A stretch of 64,000 nt of DNA, from assembly GCA_963696495.1 (NCBI GenBank), contig CAVOKJ010000003.1, forward strand, positions 558,001-622,000, given 5' to 3'. The notes below the pieces were generated by a model. It was not told where the DNA came from, searched no databases, and saw nothing but the letters and a program-made list of their open reading frames with translations. This stretch comes from Bog-756 sp963696495. Lineage in GTDB: Bacteria; Actinomycetota; Acidimicrobiia; Acidimicrobiales; RAAP-2. Both the position numbers and the translations under genes were made by a program. Positions 17,668 through 26,850 of the stretch are shown here, one piece after another (the stretch's first letter is position 1; every line of letters begins with the position of its first letter).

Positions 17668-17988
17668 TCAGGGCCGCATCCAGACCCGACCCTCGAAGCC
17701 ACCCCTCTCGTGCTTGGCGTGGAGCCTGGCCTCCTCGACGGTGTCCCAGTCGATGCCATAGTGCTCGGCCAGGCCGTACAGCACCTCGAGAATGTCCGCC
17801 AGCTCCCCCACGCGCTTGTCCACCGGGGAGGCCAGGAGCTCCTCGAGCTCCTCGTGGACCTTCGCCTGGAGGGCCAGGGCGTACTCCCGGTCATCCAGGA
17901 TGACGACCCGCGGGTCGCCCCCGTTCACGCGGATGATCTCCGGGATTCTGTCCCGGACCAGCTTCCCGGATTCCTGTCGTTCCACCAT
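17668..17988 (-). CDS. MazG-like / phosphoribosyl-ATP pyrophosphohydrolase-type small protein
   Basis: 106 residues from MVERQESGKLVRDRIPEII, chosen as start because family members begin just before KLVRDRIP. The all-alpha NTP pyrophosphohydrolase fold is indicated by KVHEELEELLAS with the EExxE-type acidic ligands and by VGELADILEVLYGLAE with the second ExxD pair. Such proteins hydrolyse non-canonical or oxidised NTPs to NMP and pyrophosphate (house-cleaning). The C-terminus ERGGFEGRVWMRP matches the COG4997 type. It diverges from the GH36 gene, 107 bp apart. Confidence 0.85.
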   Translation of the reverse strand: MVERQESGKLVRDRIPEIIRVNGGDPRVVILDDREYALALQAKVHEELEELLASPVDKRVGELADILEVLYGLAEHYGIDWDTVEEARLHAKHERGGFEGRVWMRP

Positions 17989-18095
17989 GTGGCCACGGTC
18001 CCACAGACGACGGCCGATGGCGAATGCTCTCTTTCGCCGGACCGGACCCGCCGGTCGCACTTGGTCCGATGCCCGGGCTCTGCAATGGTGAACCG

Positions 18096-20171
18096 GTGAC
18101 CAGCATCGTCGTGTCGTCCGGGGGCGCCGGCTACGGCTTCCTCGTCGACGAACGGGGACTGCTCCACCAGGCCGGGTTCGGGCCGGACATCGGTGCCCAC
18201 ATGGGGCGGCTGCGGGCTGCAGTGCCGCCGGCCCTCTATCCCCTGGCCTATCCGGCCTACGACGAGGAACCGACCCGAGCGCCCTCGCTGCGGGTGACGC
18301 ACGATGACGGCACCACGACCACCCACCTGCGCGTGGAGGACATCCGGGTGATCGGGCCTCGGACCGACGTGCTGCTGGTCGACCCCGACTGCCCGCTCGA
18401 GGTGACGATGTCCTTCGACGCCGGGGACCACGGTGTCCTGCGCCAGTGGGTCAGCGTCACCAACCGTCAGTCCGGACCGGTGACGCTCCACGAGGTCGCC
18501 GCGGCCTCACCCCTGCTCGCTGCCGGCTCACCCCACCTGACCCACTTCGGTGGAGGCGACTGGAGCGCCGAGTGGACCGAGACCACCGAATCCCTGACGC
18601 CGGGGACCAAGGTCGTCGACTCGCGAGGCGGCGTGCAGCCCCACCTCCGGTCCTGCCCCTTCTTCCTGCTGGCTCCCGACGGGCCGCCCGAAGAGTCGAG
18701 CGGCAGTGTGCTGGCCGGGGCCCTGGCCTGGGGTGGCAACACCCGGTTGGCCTTCGAGCGCACGAGCGCCCTCACGGTGCGGCTCTGGTGCGGGCACAAC
18801 CCGGCGGCCGCCGAGTACGTGCTCGACCCCGGTGCCACGTTCGTCACCCCCGAACAGATCTGGCTCTGGTCGACCGAGGGCGCGGGACCTCTGAGCCGTC
18901 GCTTCCACCGATGGGTGCGCCAGCACGCCACCCGTGACGGCAACCAGCTGCGCCCGATCGTCGTCAACAACTGGGAGGCGACCTCCTTCTCGTTCGACAC
19001 GGAGCGGCTCCTCGGACTCATCGACCACACCGCGGAGCTCGGTGCAGAGCTGTTCCTGCTCGACGATGGCTGGTTCGGCGACACCCACCCCCGCGACGAC
19101 GACACGGCCGGCCTGGGCGACTGGCAGGTCGACGAAGCCAAGCTGCCCGGTGGCCTCGGTCCTCTCATCGAGCGGGCGGACGAGCGCGGCGTCCGGTTCG
19201 GGCTGTGGATCGAACCGGAAATGGTCAATCCGCAGTCCACCCTCTACGCCGAGCGTCCGGACTGGGTGGTGGGCCAGCCGGCGCGACGGCCACGTCGATG
19301 GCGGAACCAGCTGGTTCTCGATGTCCTGCAGACCGACGTCGCCGAGTTCGTGGTCGGCGTGGTGGACCGGGTCCTGGCGGAGAACCCGGGCATCAGCTAC
19401 CTCAAGTGGGACGCCAACCGCCCCTTGACCGATCCCGGGTCCCCGACCCTCGGGGCCGGCCGGCAGGCCAACTACTGGGTCGACCACGTCCGGGCCACCT
19501 GGCGCCTGATGGAGACGGTGGCCCGGCGCCATCCCGACCAGACGCTCATGCTGTGCGCTTCGGGCGGCGGGCGCGTCGACCTCGGGTCACTGCGCTGGTT
19601 CCACGAGGCATGGCTCTCGGACAACACCGATCCCGTCGACAGGGTGCGCATGCAGTGGGCCGCCTCGCACTTCCTGCCCGCCAACCTGGTCGCCGCCCAC
19701 GTCACCCGGGAAGGCGACCGGCCGATCGCCTTCGGATGCGCGGTGGCCATGAGTGCACGGTTCGGCTTCGACCTCGACTTCGCCGGTCTCACCGACGAGG
19801 AGCGGGCCGTCTGCCGCCGAGCGGTGGAGCTCTACCGCGACATCCGGCCGCTCGTCCAACAGGGGGACGTGTGGCGGTTGGTCCATCCGGGTGAGGGTGC
19901 CGCGCTCGCCTACGTGTCCGCTGACGGCGATCGGGCGGTCGTCTTCGCCTTCCAGCTCACCGAACGCACGAGCGACCCCGGACCGCTCCGTCCAGGCGGC
20001 CTCCATCCGGAACGGTCGTACCAGGTCATCGCCGTCGATCTCGCCGGCGGCTCGGACGCGGCTCGGACGGACAGCGGACGACGCCGGGGGGCGGCGCTCA
20101 TGGAGGATGGCCTGGGGTGGCCGTTGCGCGAACCCTGCACCGCCCGCATCTGGGTGCTCCAGTCGGTGTAG
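18096..20171 (+). CDS. Alpha-galactosidase, glycoside hydrolase family 36
   Basis: 691 residues from the GTG at 18096; in-frame ATGs at 18069 and 18024 are alternatives, none with a convincing ribosome-binding site. The N-terminal beta-sandwich is followed by the catalytic TIM barrel. YLKWDANRP carries the nucleophile Asp439 and CASGGGRVDLGSLRW plus LSDNTDP the acid/base Asp509; FLLDDGWFG and WIEPEMVN are also classic GH36 segments. No signal peptide, so it acts on imported alpha-galactosides such as melibiose or raffinose fragments by a retaining mechanism. Regulation is not visible. It converges on the DHA2 transporter gene with 63 bp between stops. Confidence 0.93.
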   Translation: MTSIVVSSGGAGYGFLVDERGLLHQAGFGPDIGAHMGRLRAAVPPALYPLAYPAYDEEPTRAPSLRVTHDDGTTTTHLRVEDIRVIGPRTDVLLVDPDCPLEVTMSFDAGDHGVLRQWVSVTNRQSGPVTLHEVAAASPLLAAGSPHLTHFGGGDWSAEWTETTESLTPGTKVVDSRGGVQPHLRSCPFFLLAPDGPPEESSGSVLAGALAWGGNTRLAFERTSALTVRLWCGHNPAAAEYVLDPGATFVTPEQIWLWSTEGAGPLSRRFHRWVRQHATRDGNQLRPIVVNNWEATSFSFDTERLLGLIDHTAELGAELFLLDDGWFGDTHPRDDDTAGLGDWQVDEAKLPGGLGPLIERADERGVRFGLWIEPEMVNPQSTLYAERPDWVVGQPARRPRRWRNQLVLDVLQTDVAEFVVGVVDRVLAENPGISYLKWDANRPLTDPGSPTLGAGRQANYWVDHVRATWRLMETVARRHPDQTLMLCASGGGRVDLGSLRWFHEAWLSDNTDPVDRVRMQWAASHFLPANLVAAHVTREGDRPIAFGCAVAMSARFGFDLDFAGLTDEERAVCRRAVELYRDIRPLVQQGDVWRLVHPGEGAALAYVSADGDRAVVFAFQLTERTSDPGPLRPGGLHPERSYQVIAVDLAGGSDAARTDSGRRRGAALMEDGLGWPLREPCTARIWVLQSV

Positions 20172-20234
20172 AGGCACAGCGCCGGCGGTCCGGGGACGCA
20201 TCCGGTGGGCCGAGGTCCCCCGACGTACCACCCG

Positions 20235-21734
20235 TCAGGCTGACGCCGGCTCCGGAGTCGTCGTGGGGGTCGCGGCCTGCGCCGGGAGGTCGTCGCCGTG
20301 CGCCGTGACGAACACCGCGCTGACAATGGCGGCGAGGGCCAGGAACCCGGCACCGAGTGCGAAGGCGACAGCGAATCCGTGCACGGTGCCGGCGGCAACG
20401 GAGCCCCGCCCGTGGGCGACGATGAAGCTGGCGGTGGCCGACGCGGCGACGGTGTTCAACAGGGCGGTCCCGAGCGAGCCCCCCACCTGCTGTGTGGTGT
20501 TGACCAGGGCACTCGCCACCCCCGAGTCGTGGTCGGCCACCCTGATGAGCGCCGTGCTGCTCAATGCGGGGAACGCCAGGCCGAGTCCGAAGCTCATGAG
20601 CAGTTCGGGCGGGAGCACGTGGGTCCAGTACGACGTGTCCACGCCGATCTGTGTCAGCCATCCGAGTCCCCCGGCCCCGATCAGGAGCCCGACACTCATC
20701 GGTATCCTCGGCCCGACACGGGGCACGAGTGTCGTGGACAGCGCGGCCGCCACCACCAGGCCGCCGGCGAAGGGCAGGAAGGCGATGCCGGCCCGGAGGG
20801 CCGAGTACCGGAGCACCTCTTGCAGGTAGTAGCTGAGGAACACGAACATGGCGAAGAGCCCGGCCCCCGTCAGCAACGTGGCCATGAACGCCCCGCCGCG
20901 GTTGCGCTCGGCCACCACCCGGAGCGGCAGCAACGGGTTCCGCGACCGGGACTCGACGATCACGAACGTGACCAGGAGCACCACGGCGATCGACAGGAGG
21001 ATGAGGGTGGGGTAGGACCCCCAGCCGTCGGACTCCGCCTTGGTGAAGCCGTACACCAGGCTGACCAGTCCCGCCGTCGACAGGATCGCCCCCGGTAGGT
21101 CGTAGCTGGTGGTGCCGCCGGCCCGACTCTCGTGCACCACCCGGGAGGCGGCGAACGCAGCGATGATGGCGATGGGCACGTTCACGAGCAGGCACCAGCG
21201 CCAGGAGGCGTACTGGGTGAGGATGCCCCCGGCCAACACCCCGATGGCGCCCCCGGCCCCCGAGACGGCTCCGTAGGCGCCGAAGGCCTTGGCCCGCTCT
21301 GCGGGGTCGGATTGGAACGTGATGGTGAGGATGGACAGGGCGGCCGGCGCCATGAGCGCGGCCATGCCGCCCTGCAGGGCCCGGGCGGCGAACAGCATGG
21401 CCTGGTCGGTGGCCAGGCCTCCGAGCGCCGAGGCACCGGCAAACCCGAGGAGCCCGACCATGAACATCCGCTTGCGGCCCCCGAAGTCGGCGATCCGGCC
21501 GCCGAGCAGGAGCAGACCTCCGAAGGCGAGGGTGTAGGCGGTGATCACCCACTGCCGGTTGGCCACCGAGATGTGCAGCGAGCGCTGGGCGGACGGCAGC
21601 GCGATGGTCACGATGGAGGCGTCGAGCACCACCATGAGTTGGGCGATCACCACCACCGCCAGAATCGACCAGCGACGTGGATCGGGTTCTTGTGGGACGG
21701 AGGGCGTCTGCTCCGCGTCAGGTGGCTGGCTCAT
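20235..21734 (-). CDS. MFS drug transporter, DHA2 (EmrB/QacA) family
   Basis: 499 residues with about 14 hydrophobic spans, as expected for 14-TMS DHA2 exporters. Motif D1 appears as QLMVVLDASIVTIALPS in TM1, motif A as GGRIADFGGRKRMFM between TM2 and TM3, and motif B/C-like GGMAALMAPAALSI and SGAGGAIGVLAGG follow. The family exports hydrophobic drugs, dyes, siderophores or metabolites with the proton motive force. A GGGAGG ribosome-binding site stands 6 bp before the ATG. No adjacent TetR or MarR regulator is present, which is unusual for such an exporter; the upstream region holds a heptamer direct repeat. Confidence 0.92.
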   Translation of the reverse strand: MSQPPDAEQTPSVPQEPDPRRWSILAVVVIAQLMVVLDASIVTIALPSAQRSLHISVANRQWVITAYTLAFGGLLLLGGRIADFGGRKRMFMVGLLGFAGASALGGLATDQAMLFAARALQGGMAALMAPAALSILTITFQSDPAERAKAFGAYGAVSGAGGAIGVLAGGILTQYASWRWCLLVNVPIAIIAAFAASRVVHESRAGGTTSYDLPGAILSTAGLVSLVYGFTKAESDGWGSYPTLILLSIAVVLLVTFVIVESRSRNPLLPLRVVAERNRGGAFMATLLTGAGLFAMFVFLSYYLQEVLRYSALRAGIAFLPFAGGLVVAAALSTTLVPRVGPRIPMSVGLLIGAGGLGWLTQIGVDTSYWTHVLPPELLMSFGLGLAFPALSSTALIRVADHDSGVASALVNTTQQVGGSLGTALLNTVAASATASFIVAHGRGSVAAGTVHGFAVAFALGAGFLALAAIVSAVFVTAHGDDLPAQAATPTTTPEPASA

Positions 21735-22035
21735 AGCGGACCTCCCGAAGGTCAGGGATGGGTCATGCCCGATTGTCGATTGTCATGGATTCACGGACCG
21801 GAAACCGAACTGCGGCGGCGTCTGGCGTCTTCGCACACGCCCCTGTCGCGCCCCGACGCTTCCATGTCCAACCCGAAGGATCCCGAACGCATTCCCCGGA
21901 GGGCTCTGCGATCGGCGACGGCCGGCGATCGGCGACGACCGCCGGCGAGGGGGAGGGACGGGTGGGTGGGCAACGGATGCCCGACGAGCGCTCCTATGAT
22001 GCAGGCGACCTATCGAGTCGACCCGTGGAGACGAG
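21735..22035. other. Divergent intergenic region with heptamer direct repeat
   Basis: 301 bp between the DHA2 transporter (minus) and the AhpD-like gene (plus), without a coding frame. Two adjacent copies of gattgtc (21771-21784) lie 37 bp before the transporter ATG and could be a regulator site. On the plus strand TATGAT (21995-22000) is a near-perfect -10 box for the AhpD-like gene, without a recognisable -35. Confidence 0.4.
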
Positions 22036-22596
22036 ATGGCAGATCCCCGGAGGCCGCTGCGGATACCGCCCGTGCCGCCGGCCGAGCGCACGGGCCAGAC
22101 CCGTGAGCTGCTCGACCAGGCACTGGTCGGCACCGGTCCTGACGCCAACATCTTCGCCACCTTGGTCCGGGCGCCGGGCCTCTACCGACGGTGGCTCCCG
22201 TTCGGCGGGAAGCTGCTCGCCGGCAAGCTGCCGGCCCGGGATCGGGAGCTCTTGATCCTGCGGACCGGCTGGAACTGTGGGGCGGAGTACGAGTGGGCCC
22301 AGCACGCCCGCATCGCCCTGCTCTGTGGGCTCACCGCCGACGAAGTCGAGCGGGTCACACTCGAGCAGCCCGACGAGGGGTGGTCGCCGTTCGACACGAC
22401 GCTCCTGCGAGCCGCGGACGAGCTGCATGTGACCTCGACGATCTCCGATGCCACCTGGGCACAGTTGGCCGAGCGGTACGACACCGAGCAGCTCATCGAG
22501 CTGCCGATGGTGGTGGGCCACTACCACCTGGTCGCCATGGCCCTCAATGCCTTCGGTGTCGAGCTCGACGACGGCCTCGAGGGCTTCCCGGGGTGA
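22036..22596 (+). CDS. Carboxymuconolactone decarboxylase / AhpD-like protein
   Basis: 186 residues. The CMD core is recognisable in LLAGKLPARDRELLILRTGW, then NCGAEYEWAQHARIA with the conserved Cys and His, and LPMVVGHYHLVAMALNAFGV at the C-terminus. There is only one Cys in the active region, so the CxxC peroxidase chemistry of true AhpD is absent; this single-Cys type is widespread in actinobacteria and poorly characterised. A GGAGACGAG stretch precedes the ATG. Its TGA overlaps the GTG of the SDR (GTGA), so the two gene products are probably made together and may act on the same ring or lactone substrate. Confidence 0.85.
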   Translation: MADPRRPLRIPPVPPAERTGQTRELLDQALVGTGPDANIFATLVRAPGLYRRWLPFGGKLLAGKLPARDRELLILRTGWNCGAEYEWAQHARIALLCGLTADEVERVTLEQPDEGWSPFDTTLLRAADELHVTSTISDATWAQLAERYDTEQLIELPMVVGHYHLVAMALNAFGVELDDGLEGFPG

Positions 22597-23417
22597 CCGG
22601 GGCCCCGCGTCGGCCCGGTACCCGGGGTTACCTGCTCGAAGGCCGTCGGATCCTGGTCGTGGGGGCCGGCACGCAACCGAGCGACGACGGCGACCCCCCG
22701 GTCGGCAACGGACGGGCCATCAGTGTCCGCTGTGCGGCCGAGGGGGCTTCGGTCGCCTGCCTGGACATCAGCCGGTCCGCGGCCGCCGAGACGCTCTCCA
22801 TGGTGGAGGCGGCCGGTGGACAGGGGATCACCATCGAGGCCGATATGAGCGATGCGACAGCATGCTCCGAGGCGGCGTCCGAGGCGGTGGCGGGACTCGG
22901 TGGCCTCGATGGCGTCGTGCTCAACGTGGGCATCGGGCTCGGCCGGGGGCTCGCCCACACGACGGCCGACCAGTGGGACCAGACCTTCGCCGTCAACGTC
23001 CGATCCCACTTCTTGTTGAGCCAGGCGACCCTGCCCCCTCTGTCGGAGGCCGCGCACAGTGGTTCGCCGGCCGCCATGGTCTTCGTGTCCTCGGTGGCCG
23101 GCCTCAAGCCGGGGAGCCGGATCCCGGCCTACGACGCGTCGAAGGCGGCGCTGGCCGGACTGTGCCGACAGGTGGCCGCCGAGGGCGCCCGACACCAGGT
23201 GCGGGCCAACGTCGTCGCCCCCGGCCTCATCGACACCCCCCTGGGTCGGTCGGCCTCGGCGGGCCGGCCCAGCCGGGCCACGACTCCCGTCCCCCTCGGC
23301 CGGATGGGCACCGCGTGGGAGGTGGCCGGTGTGGTGGTGTTCCTCCTGTCTGACGAGGCCAGCTACGTGACCGGCCAGGTGCTCGCGGTCGACGGGGGAC
23401 TGAGCAGCCTCCTCTGA
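22593..23417 (+). CDS. Short-chain dehydrogenase/reductase, coupled to the AhpD-like gene
   Basis: 274 residues from a GTG that overlaps the previous stop by 4 bp. The cofactor motif is unusual: ILVVGAGTQPSDDGDPPVGNGRAIS, with an insertion inside the TGxxxGxG turn. Otherwise the family marks are present: VVLNVGIG in place of NNAG, VFVSSVAGL with the catalytic Ser, YDASKAALAGLCRQ for Tyr and Lys, RANVVAPGLIDTPLG and the C-terminal YVTGQVLAVDGGLSS. Such insertion-bearing SDRs are known in actinobacterial catabolic clusters. The coupling implies a shared pathway with the AhpD-like protein, substrate unknown. Confidence 0.88.
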   Translation: MTGAPRRPGTRGYLLEGRRILVVGAGTQPSDDGDPPVGNGRAISVRCAAEGASVACLDISRSAAAETLSMVEAAGGQGITIEADMSDATACSEAASEAVAGLGGLDGVVLNVGIGLGRGLAHTTADQWDQTFAVNVRSHFLLSQATLPPLSEAAHSGSPAAMVFVSSVAGLKPGSRIPAYDASKAALAGLCRQVAAEGARHQVRANVVAPGLIDTPLGRSASAGRPSRATTPVPLGRMGTAWEVAGVVVFLLSDEASYVTGQVLAVDGGLSSLL

Positions 23418-23661
23418 GCGATCTCCGACGGGCGGTGGCGCCCGGACGGCCGACCACCCGACGAGGACCGGCTCCCTCGCCGCTCAGCCGATGCGAGGTG
23501 CCCCCACGCCGAGGAGATGTGGCTCGGCGACCGCATCGATGCTGAACCGCGCCGCCCCCCAGGATCGGGGGGGTGCCTGCACGACCATCGGGGGTGCGGG
23601 ACGAGGTGGACGGAGCCCCGTTCATGGGCGACGATGAACGAGCGGTGGTCGGTACGACCAC

Positions 23662-24943
23662 GTGTGCGTTTGCGAACATCGCCGTGGGAGGTGTCCACCG
23701 ATCGGAACTGGCTCCTCATCATCCGGTGCTGTCCGGCCGCACCGAGTTCGGGGCGACCAGGGCGGTCGGCCCCGGGGCCGCCGGAGGGGCGCGGCCATAG
23801 GGGTCCACCTCCGCCCGCGTTGGTGGGCCGCCGTCCTGATCGCTTCGTTGCTCGCCGGGTGCGGCGCCGGTGCGGTCGGGTCACCCTCCAACTCGGGGGA
23901 CGGCTCGTCCACCCCTCCCCCCGCCGGTGGCATCCCGACGGTGGGATCCGACCACGCCTGCATCGTCGCCGGGTCGCCTCGACCGACGGTCGACTGGTCG
24001 CAGCTCCACAACCCGATCTTCGCCGAGCCGACGGGGGGAGTGAAGGACGAGGCCACGATCTGGGCGGGAGGCCGGTGGCACCTGCTCTTCAGCTACGTGA
24101 CCGACGACCCGTCACTCCCCGGTGGCATCCGCTGGAACATCGCCACCGCCACGAGCCCGGACATGGCGCACTGGTCCCCTCCCGACCCGTGGCCGCTCCA
24201 GAGGGGGGTCCTGGGAGTGGCGTCGCCCGACATCGTCCGGGCACCGTCCGGTGCCTACCTGGTCACCTACCAGTCAGACCCGGGGGCACACGGGACGATC
24301 AGATGACCAGGCGCGACTGTTCTACCGAACCTCGGAGGACCTGAAGACCTGGTCGGCTCCCCACCCCCTGGGCCAATCCCTGGCCCCGTCGTCCGGCGAC
24401 CGGATGATCGACGGTGCCTTCGTCTTCACCGGGCACCAGCTACTGCTGGGGTTCAAGTTCTCATCGCCCTCGCAGCCCGATGTGTTCGAGATCGCCCGCT
24501 CGACCACCGCGACGCCGAGTGGTCCGTGGCGACTGATCGGAAGGCCGGACATCAGTGTGAACGGCGGCACCGTCGAGAACTACGAGTTCGTGCGAGCGGC
24601 CGGAACATGGCGCCTGGTGGCCACTTCGAACAATCTCGACGAGCCGTGGATGTTCACGCTCGCCGGTGATCCTGACCGCGCCGTGGGATGGCTGTCATGG
24701 AACCACGGCTACCAGTTGCTGGTCCCGTCCGAGTCGTTCGACACCGGGCCGGGCATCTCCAGCATCGGGTACGAACACGCCAACTCGGCCTTCCTCTGTG
24801 ACGCCAGCGCCCTGGCGGGTGGCTACTACTACCTGTTCTACGCGGGCAGCAACGAGCTCACCCGGTTCGACGGATGGGGCCACGCCAAGATCGGAGTGGC
24901 CCGGAGCACCGATCTGGTCCACTGGCAGGTTCCGCCGGCCTGA
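23662..24943 (+). pseudogene. Beta-propeller glycosidase-like lipoprotein (GH43/GH32-type), frameshifted
   Basis: Two overlapping frames make one protein. The first (23662-24306) has a lipoprotein signal, WWAAVLIASLLAGC, a Ser/Pro/Gly spacer, then HNPIFAEPTGGVKDEATIW and WNIATATSPDMAHWS, and ends at TGA just after a run of five G (24282-24286). The second frame continues with DDQARLFYRTSEDLKTWS, MIDGAFVFTGHQLLLGFKF, YYYLFYAGSNELTRFDGWG and ARSTDLVHWQ to 24943. Removing one G from the run joins them. The repeated (S/T)xDLxxW blades are those of five-bladed propeller glycosidases. Start is uncertain: GTG 23662 is simply the first. Either a real inactivating mutation, a phase-variable G-run, or a base-calling error in the homopolymer. 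Confidence 0.75.
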
Positions 24944-25038
24944 CCCTCCCGGGCCTCGCCACGGAACGACCGTCGGCGGACGTCGACTGTCCTCGGATCG
25001 ACCGGTTTCGGAGCTGGACCGGTGGGCAGGATCGTGCC

Positions 25039-26124
25039 GTGCAACCACGACTCCCCGAGCCGCGGGGCCCGATCTCGGAGTTCCTCTGCCACCGCCTGCA
25101 GCGTCGCCCCGGCCGCATCCGGGGATGGCCCTGTCGGGGCGGGGTCCGGTCCTCAGGCGAGGACCTGCAGCTCTCGCTCCACCTGCTCCACGGGCTCCAC
25201 TACGACGGGTTCGCCGGTGTGGACGAGGCCTGGGAGTGGGAAGCAACTCTCGTGCAGGCCTGCTCCGACCTGGAGGCGAGCTTCCTGTCCGATCTCGTGG
25301 CGGCCATACCGCCGGAGGCCCGGCCCGGCACCGGCCTCGGCGGCCGGTCGCTGTCCGACCGGCTCGGGGAGTTGATCAGCGGTGACGGGGCGGGTCCGTC
25401 GTTGTCACTGTTCATGCTCGAGCGGGGAGACCGTGATCAGCTCCGTGAGTTCGTGATCCACCGAAGCATCTATCAGCGGAAGGAAGCCGACCCTCACACC
25501 TGGGCGATCCCCCGACTTCGGGGGAGGGCGAAGGATGCCATCGTCACCCTCCAGTCCGACGAGTACGGCAACGGGGTCAGAGGCAAGTCGCACGCCGAGC
25601 TCTTCGCCGCCACCATGACCGCCCTCGGCCTCGACCCGGCCCCCGGGGCCTATATCGACCGGGTGCCGGGGGTCACGCTGGCCACCGACAATCTCGTGTC
25701 GATGTTCGGCCTTCACCGACGGTGGCGGGGAGCGCTGGTCGGTCACCTGGCGGCGTTCGAGATGACCTCGGTGGTTCCCATGTCGAGGTATGCGGCTGCT
25801 CTTCGACGGCTGGAGGTCGCTGAAGAAGGTGTCGAGTTCTACGACGTGCACGTCGCCGCCGACGTGGTCCACGCCCAGATCGCGGCGGACGACCTGGTCG
25901 GCGGTCTGACCGAGTCAGACCCGGTGGCGGCGGCCGACGTACTCTTCGGGGCCGCCGCGCTGAAGGAGGTCGAGGCCGTCTTCACCCGTCGGCTGCTCCG
26001 GGCCTGGGAGGCAGGTCGGTCGTCACTCCGACCCGAGGGGGTCGGGCACCCAGCGAGCACCGAGTTGGTTTCGCTGGTCGGCCTCGACCACCTGCGGGTC
26101 GGCCCCTTCTCGCTGACCGGATGA
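25039..26124 (+). CDS. Iron-containing redox enzyme family protein (heme-oxygenase-like fold)
   Basis: 361 residues from GTG 25039, preceded by ggcaggat. The sequence follows the heme-oxygenase-like diiron oxidase (HDO) layout: EFVIHRSIYQRKEADPHTW, TLQSDEYGNG followed by HAELFAATMTALGLD, ALVGHLAAFEMTSVVPMSRY and FYDVHVAADVVHAQIAADDL, whose His, Glu and Asp residues are candidates for the iron ligands. Family members carry out varied oxidations such as desaturation, N-oxygenation or C-C cleavage in secondary metabolism; many in actinobacteria are uncharacterised. It stands alone, followed by the DUF3224 gene 77 bp later. Substrate unknown. Confidence 0.75.
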   Translation: MQPRLPEPRGPISEFLCHRLQRRPGRIRGWPCRGGVRSSGEDLQLSLHLLHGLHYDGFAGVDEAWEWEATLVQACSDLEASFLSDLVAAIPPEARPGTGLGGRSLSDRLGELISGDGAGPSLSLFMLERGDRDQLREFVIHRSIYQRKEADPHTWAIPRLRGRAKDAIVTLQSDEYGNGVRGKSHAELFAATMTALGLDPAPGAYIDRVPGVTLATDNLVSMFGLHRRWRGALVGHLAAFEMTSVVPMSRYAAALRRLEVAEEGVEFYDVHVAADVVHAQIAADDLVGGLTESDPVAAADVLFGAAALKEVEAVFTRRLLRAWEAGRSSLRPEGVGHPASTELVSLVGLDHLRVGPFSLTG

Positions 26125-26201
26125 CGCTCCCGGGGCTTCGGCGGAGGCGTTTCCGATGCGGACGGTCTGGGTAGCAACGTCCACGAGGAGAGGAGCGTGC
26201 G

Positions 26202-26594
26202 ATGGCTTTCCGGGTCTCGGCGAAGTTCGAAGTCACCAGCTGGGAGGAGTCGCCGTTCGACGACCAGGCGAACCTCCCGAAGCTGACCCGCGCCCTCGTG
26301 GCCGGGGACTATTCGGGCGACATCGACGGGAGCTCCACCACGGAGTGGCTGATGGCCTACGCCGAGGACGGCTCGGCCTCGTTCGTCGGCCTGGAGCGCA
26401 TACGGGGTCGGATCAACGGCAAGGCCGGCACCCTGGTCGTCGAGCACGTCGGTTCCTACGAGGACGGCGCGGCCCGAGCCAGGCTGACCGTCGTCGAGGG
26501 CGCGGGCTCGGGCGACCTGACCTCCGTGTCGGGTGACGGGGAGTTCCTCGCCGACCCGAGCGGCTCCGTCACACTGTCCCTCACGTCCGAATGA
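26202..26594 (+). CDS. DUF3224 domain protein
   Basis: 130 residues behind gaggagaggag. The pattern FEVTSWEESPFDD, then LTRALVAGDYSGDIDGSS, YAEDGSASFVGLERIRGRI and GTLVVEHVG is that of DUF3224, a small avidin-like beta-barrel family of unknown function common in actinobacteria. No catalytic residues are proposed for it. It lies between the diiron-type protein and the repeat protein and may be monocistronic. Confidence 0.85.
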   Translation: MAFRVSAKFEVTSWEESPFDDQANLPKLTRALVAGDYSGDIDGSSTTEWLMAYAEDGSASFVGLERIRGRINGKAGTLVVEHVGSYEDGAARARLTVVEGAGSGDLTSVSGDGEFLADPSGSVTLSLTSE

Positions 26595-26776
26595 CGGCGT
26601 GTCCCGCCGCCCCTCCAGCGCACCCGGCGACGTCCTCCCTCACGACAACCCGTGAGCGTCGTGGTCGACGCAGGCCAGCCTGTGGCACCGGCCCGTGATG
26701 CCGACGACGCCGACCGGAAGGCACAGAACACCCGGCGAACGGAACACCCGGCGTCCCCGACCGCTCCCGGACGCGA

Positions 26777-26830
26777 CAGGGTCCCTCCGGGGCCGGCGGT
26801 TCCTGCGCCGGGCGACCCGAAGGGACCCTG
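26777..26830 (-). terminator. Nested hairpin, likely terminator of the triple-repeat protein gene
   Basis: Perfect 10-bp arms cagggtccct (26777-26786) and agggaccctg (26821-26830) enclose a second stem, ccggcg (26793-26798) with cgccgg (26806-26811). It begins 20 bp after the stop of the minus-strand gene. No T-run follows. Confidence 0.5.
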
Positions 26831-26850
26831 GGACGTCATGCCATCGGTGA

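Noticed and set aside
20172..20234. Possible hairpin between the GH36 and DHA2 stop codons (ccgggga / tccccg)
   Set aside because: Arms are interrupted by an extra C and short; too weak to call as a bidirectional terminator.
23555..23573. cccccc-aggatc-ggggggg hairpin
   Set aside because: A 6-bp all-GC stem 137 bp after the nearest stop and 89 bp before the next start, without other signals; likely chance in GC-rich DNA.
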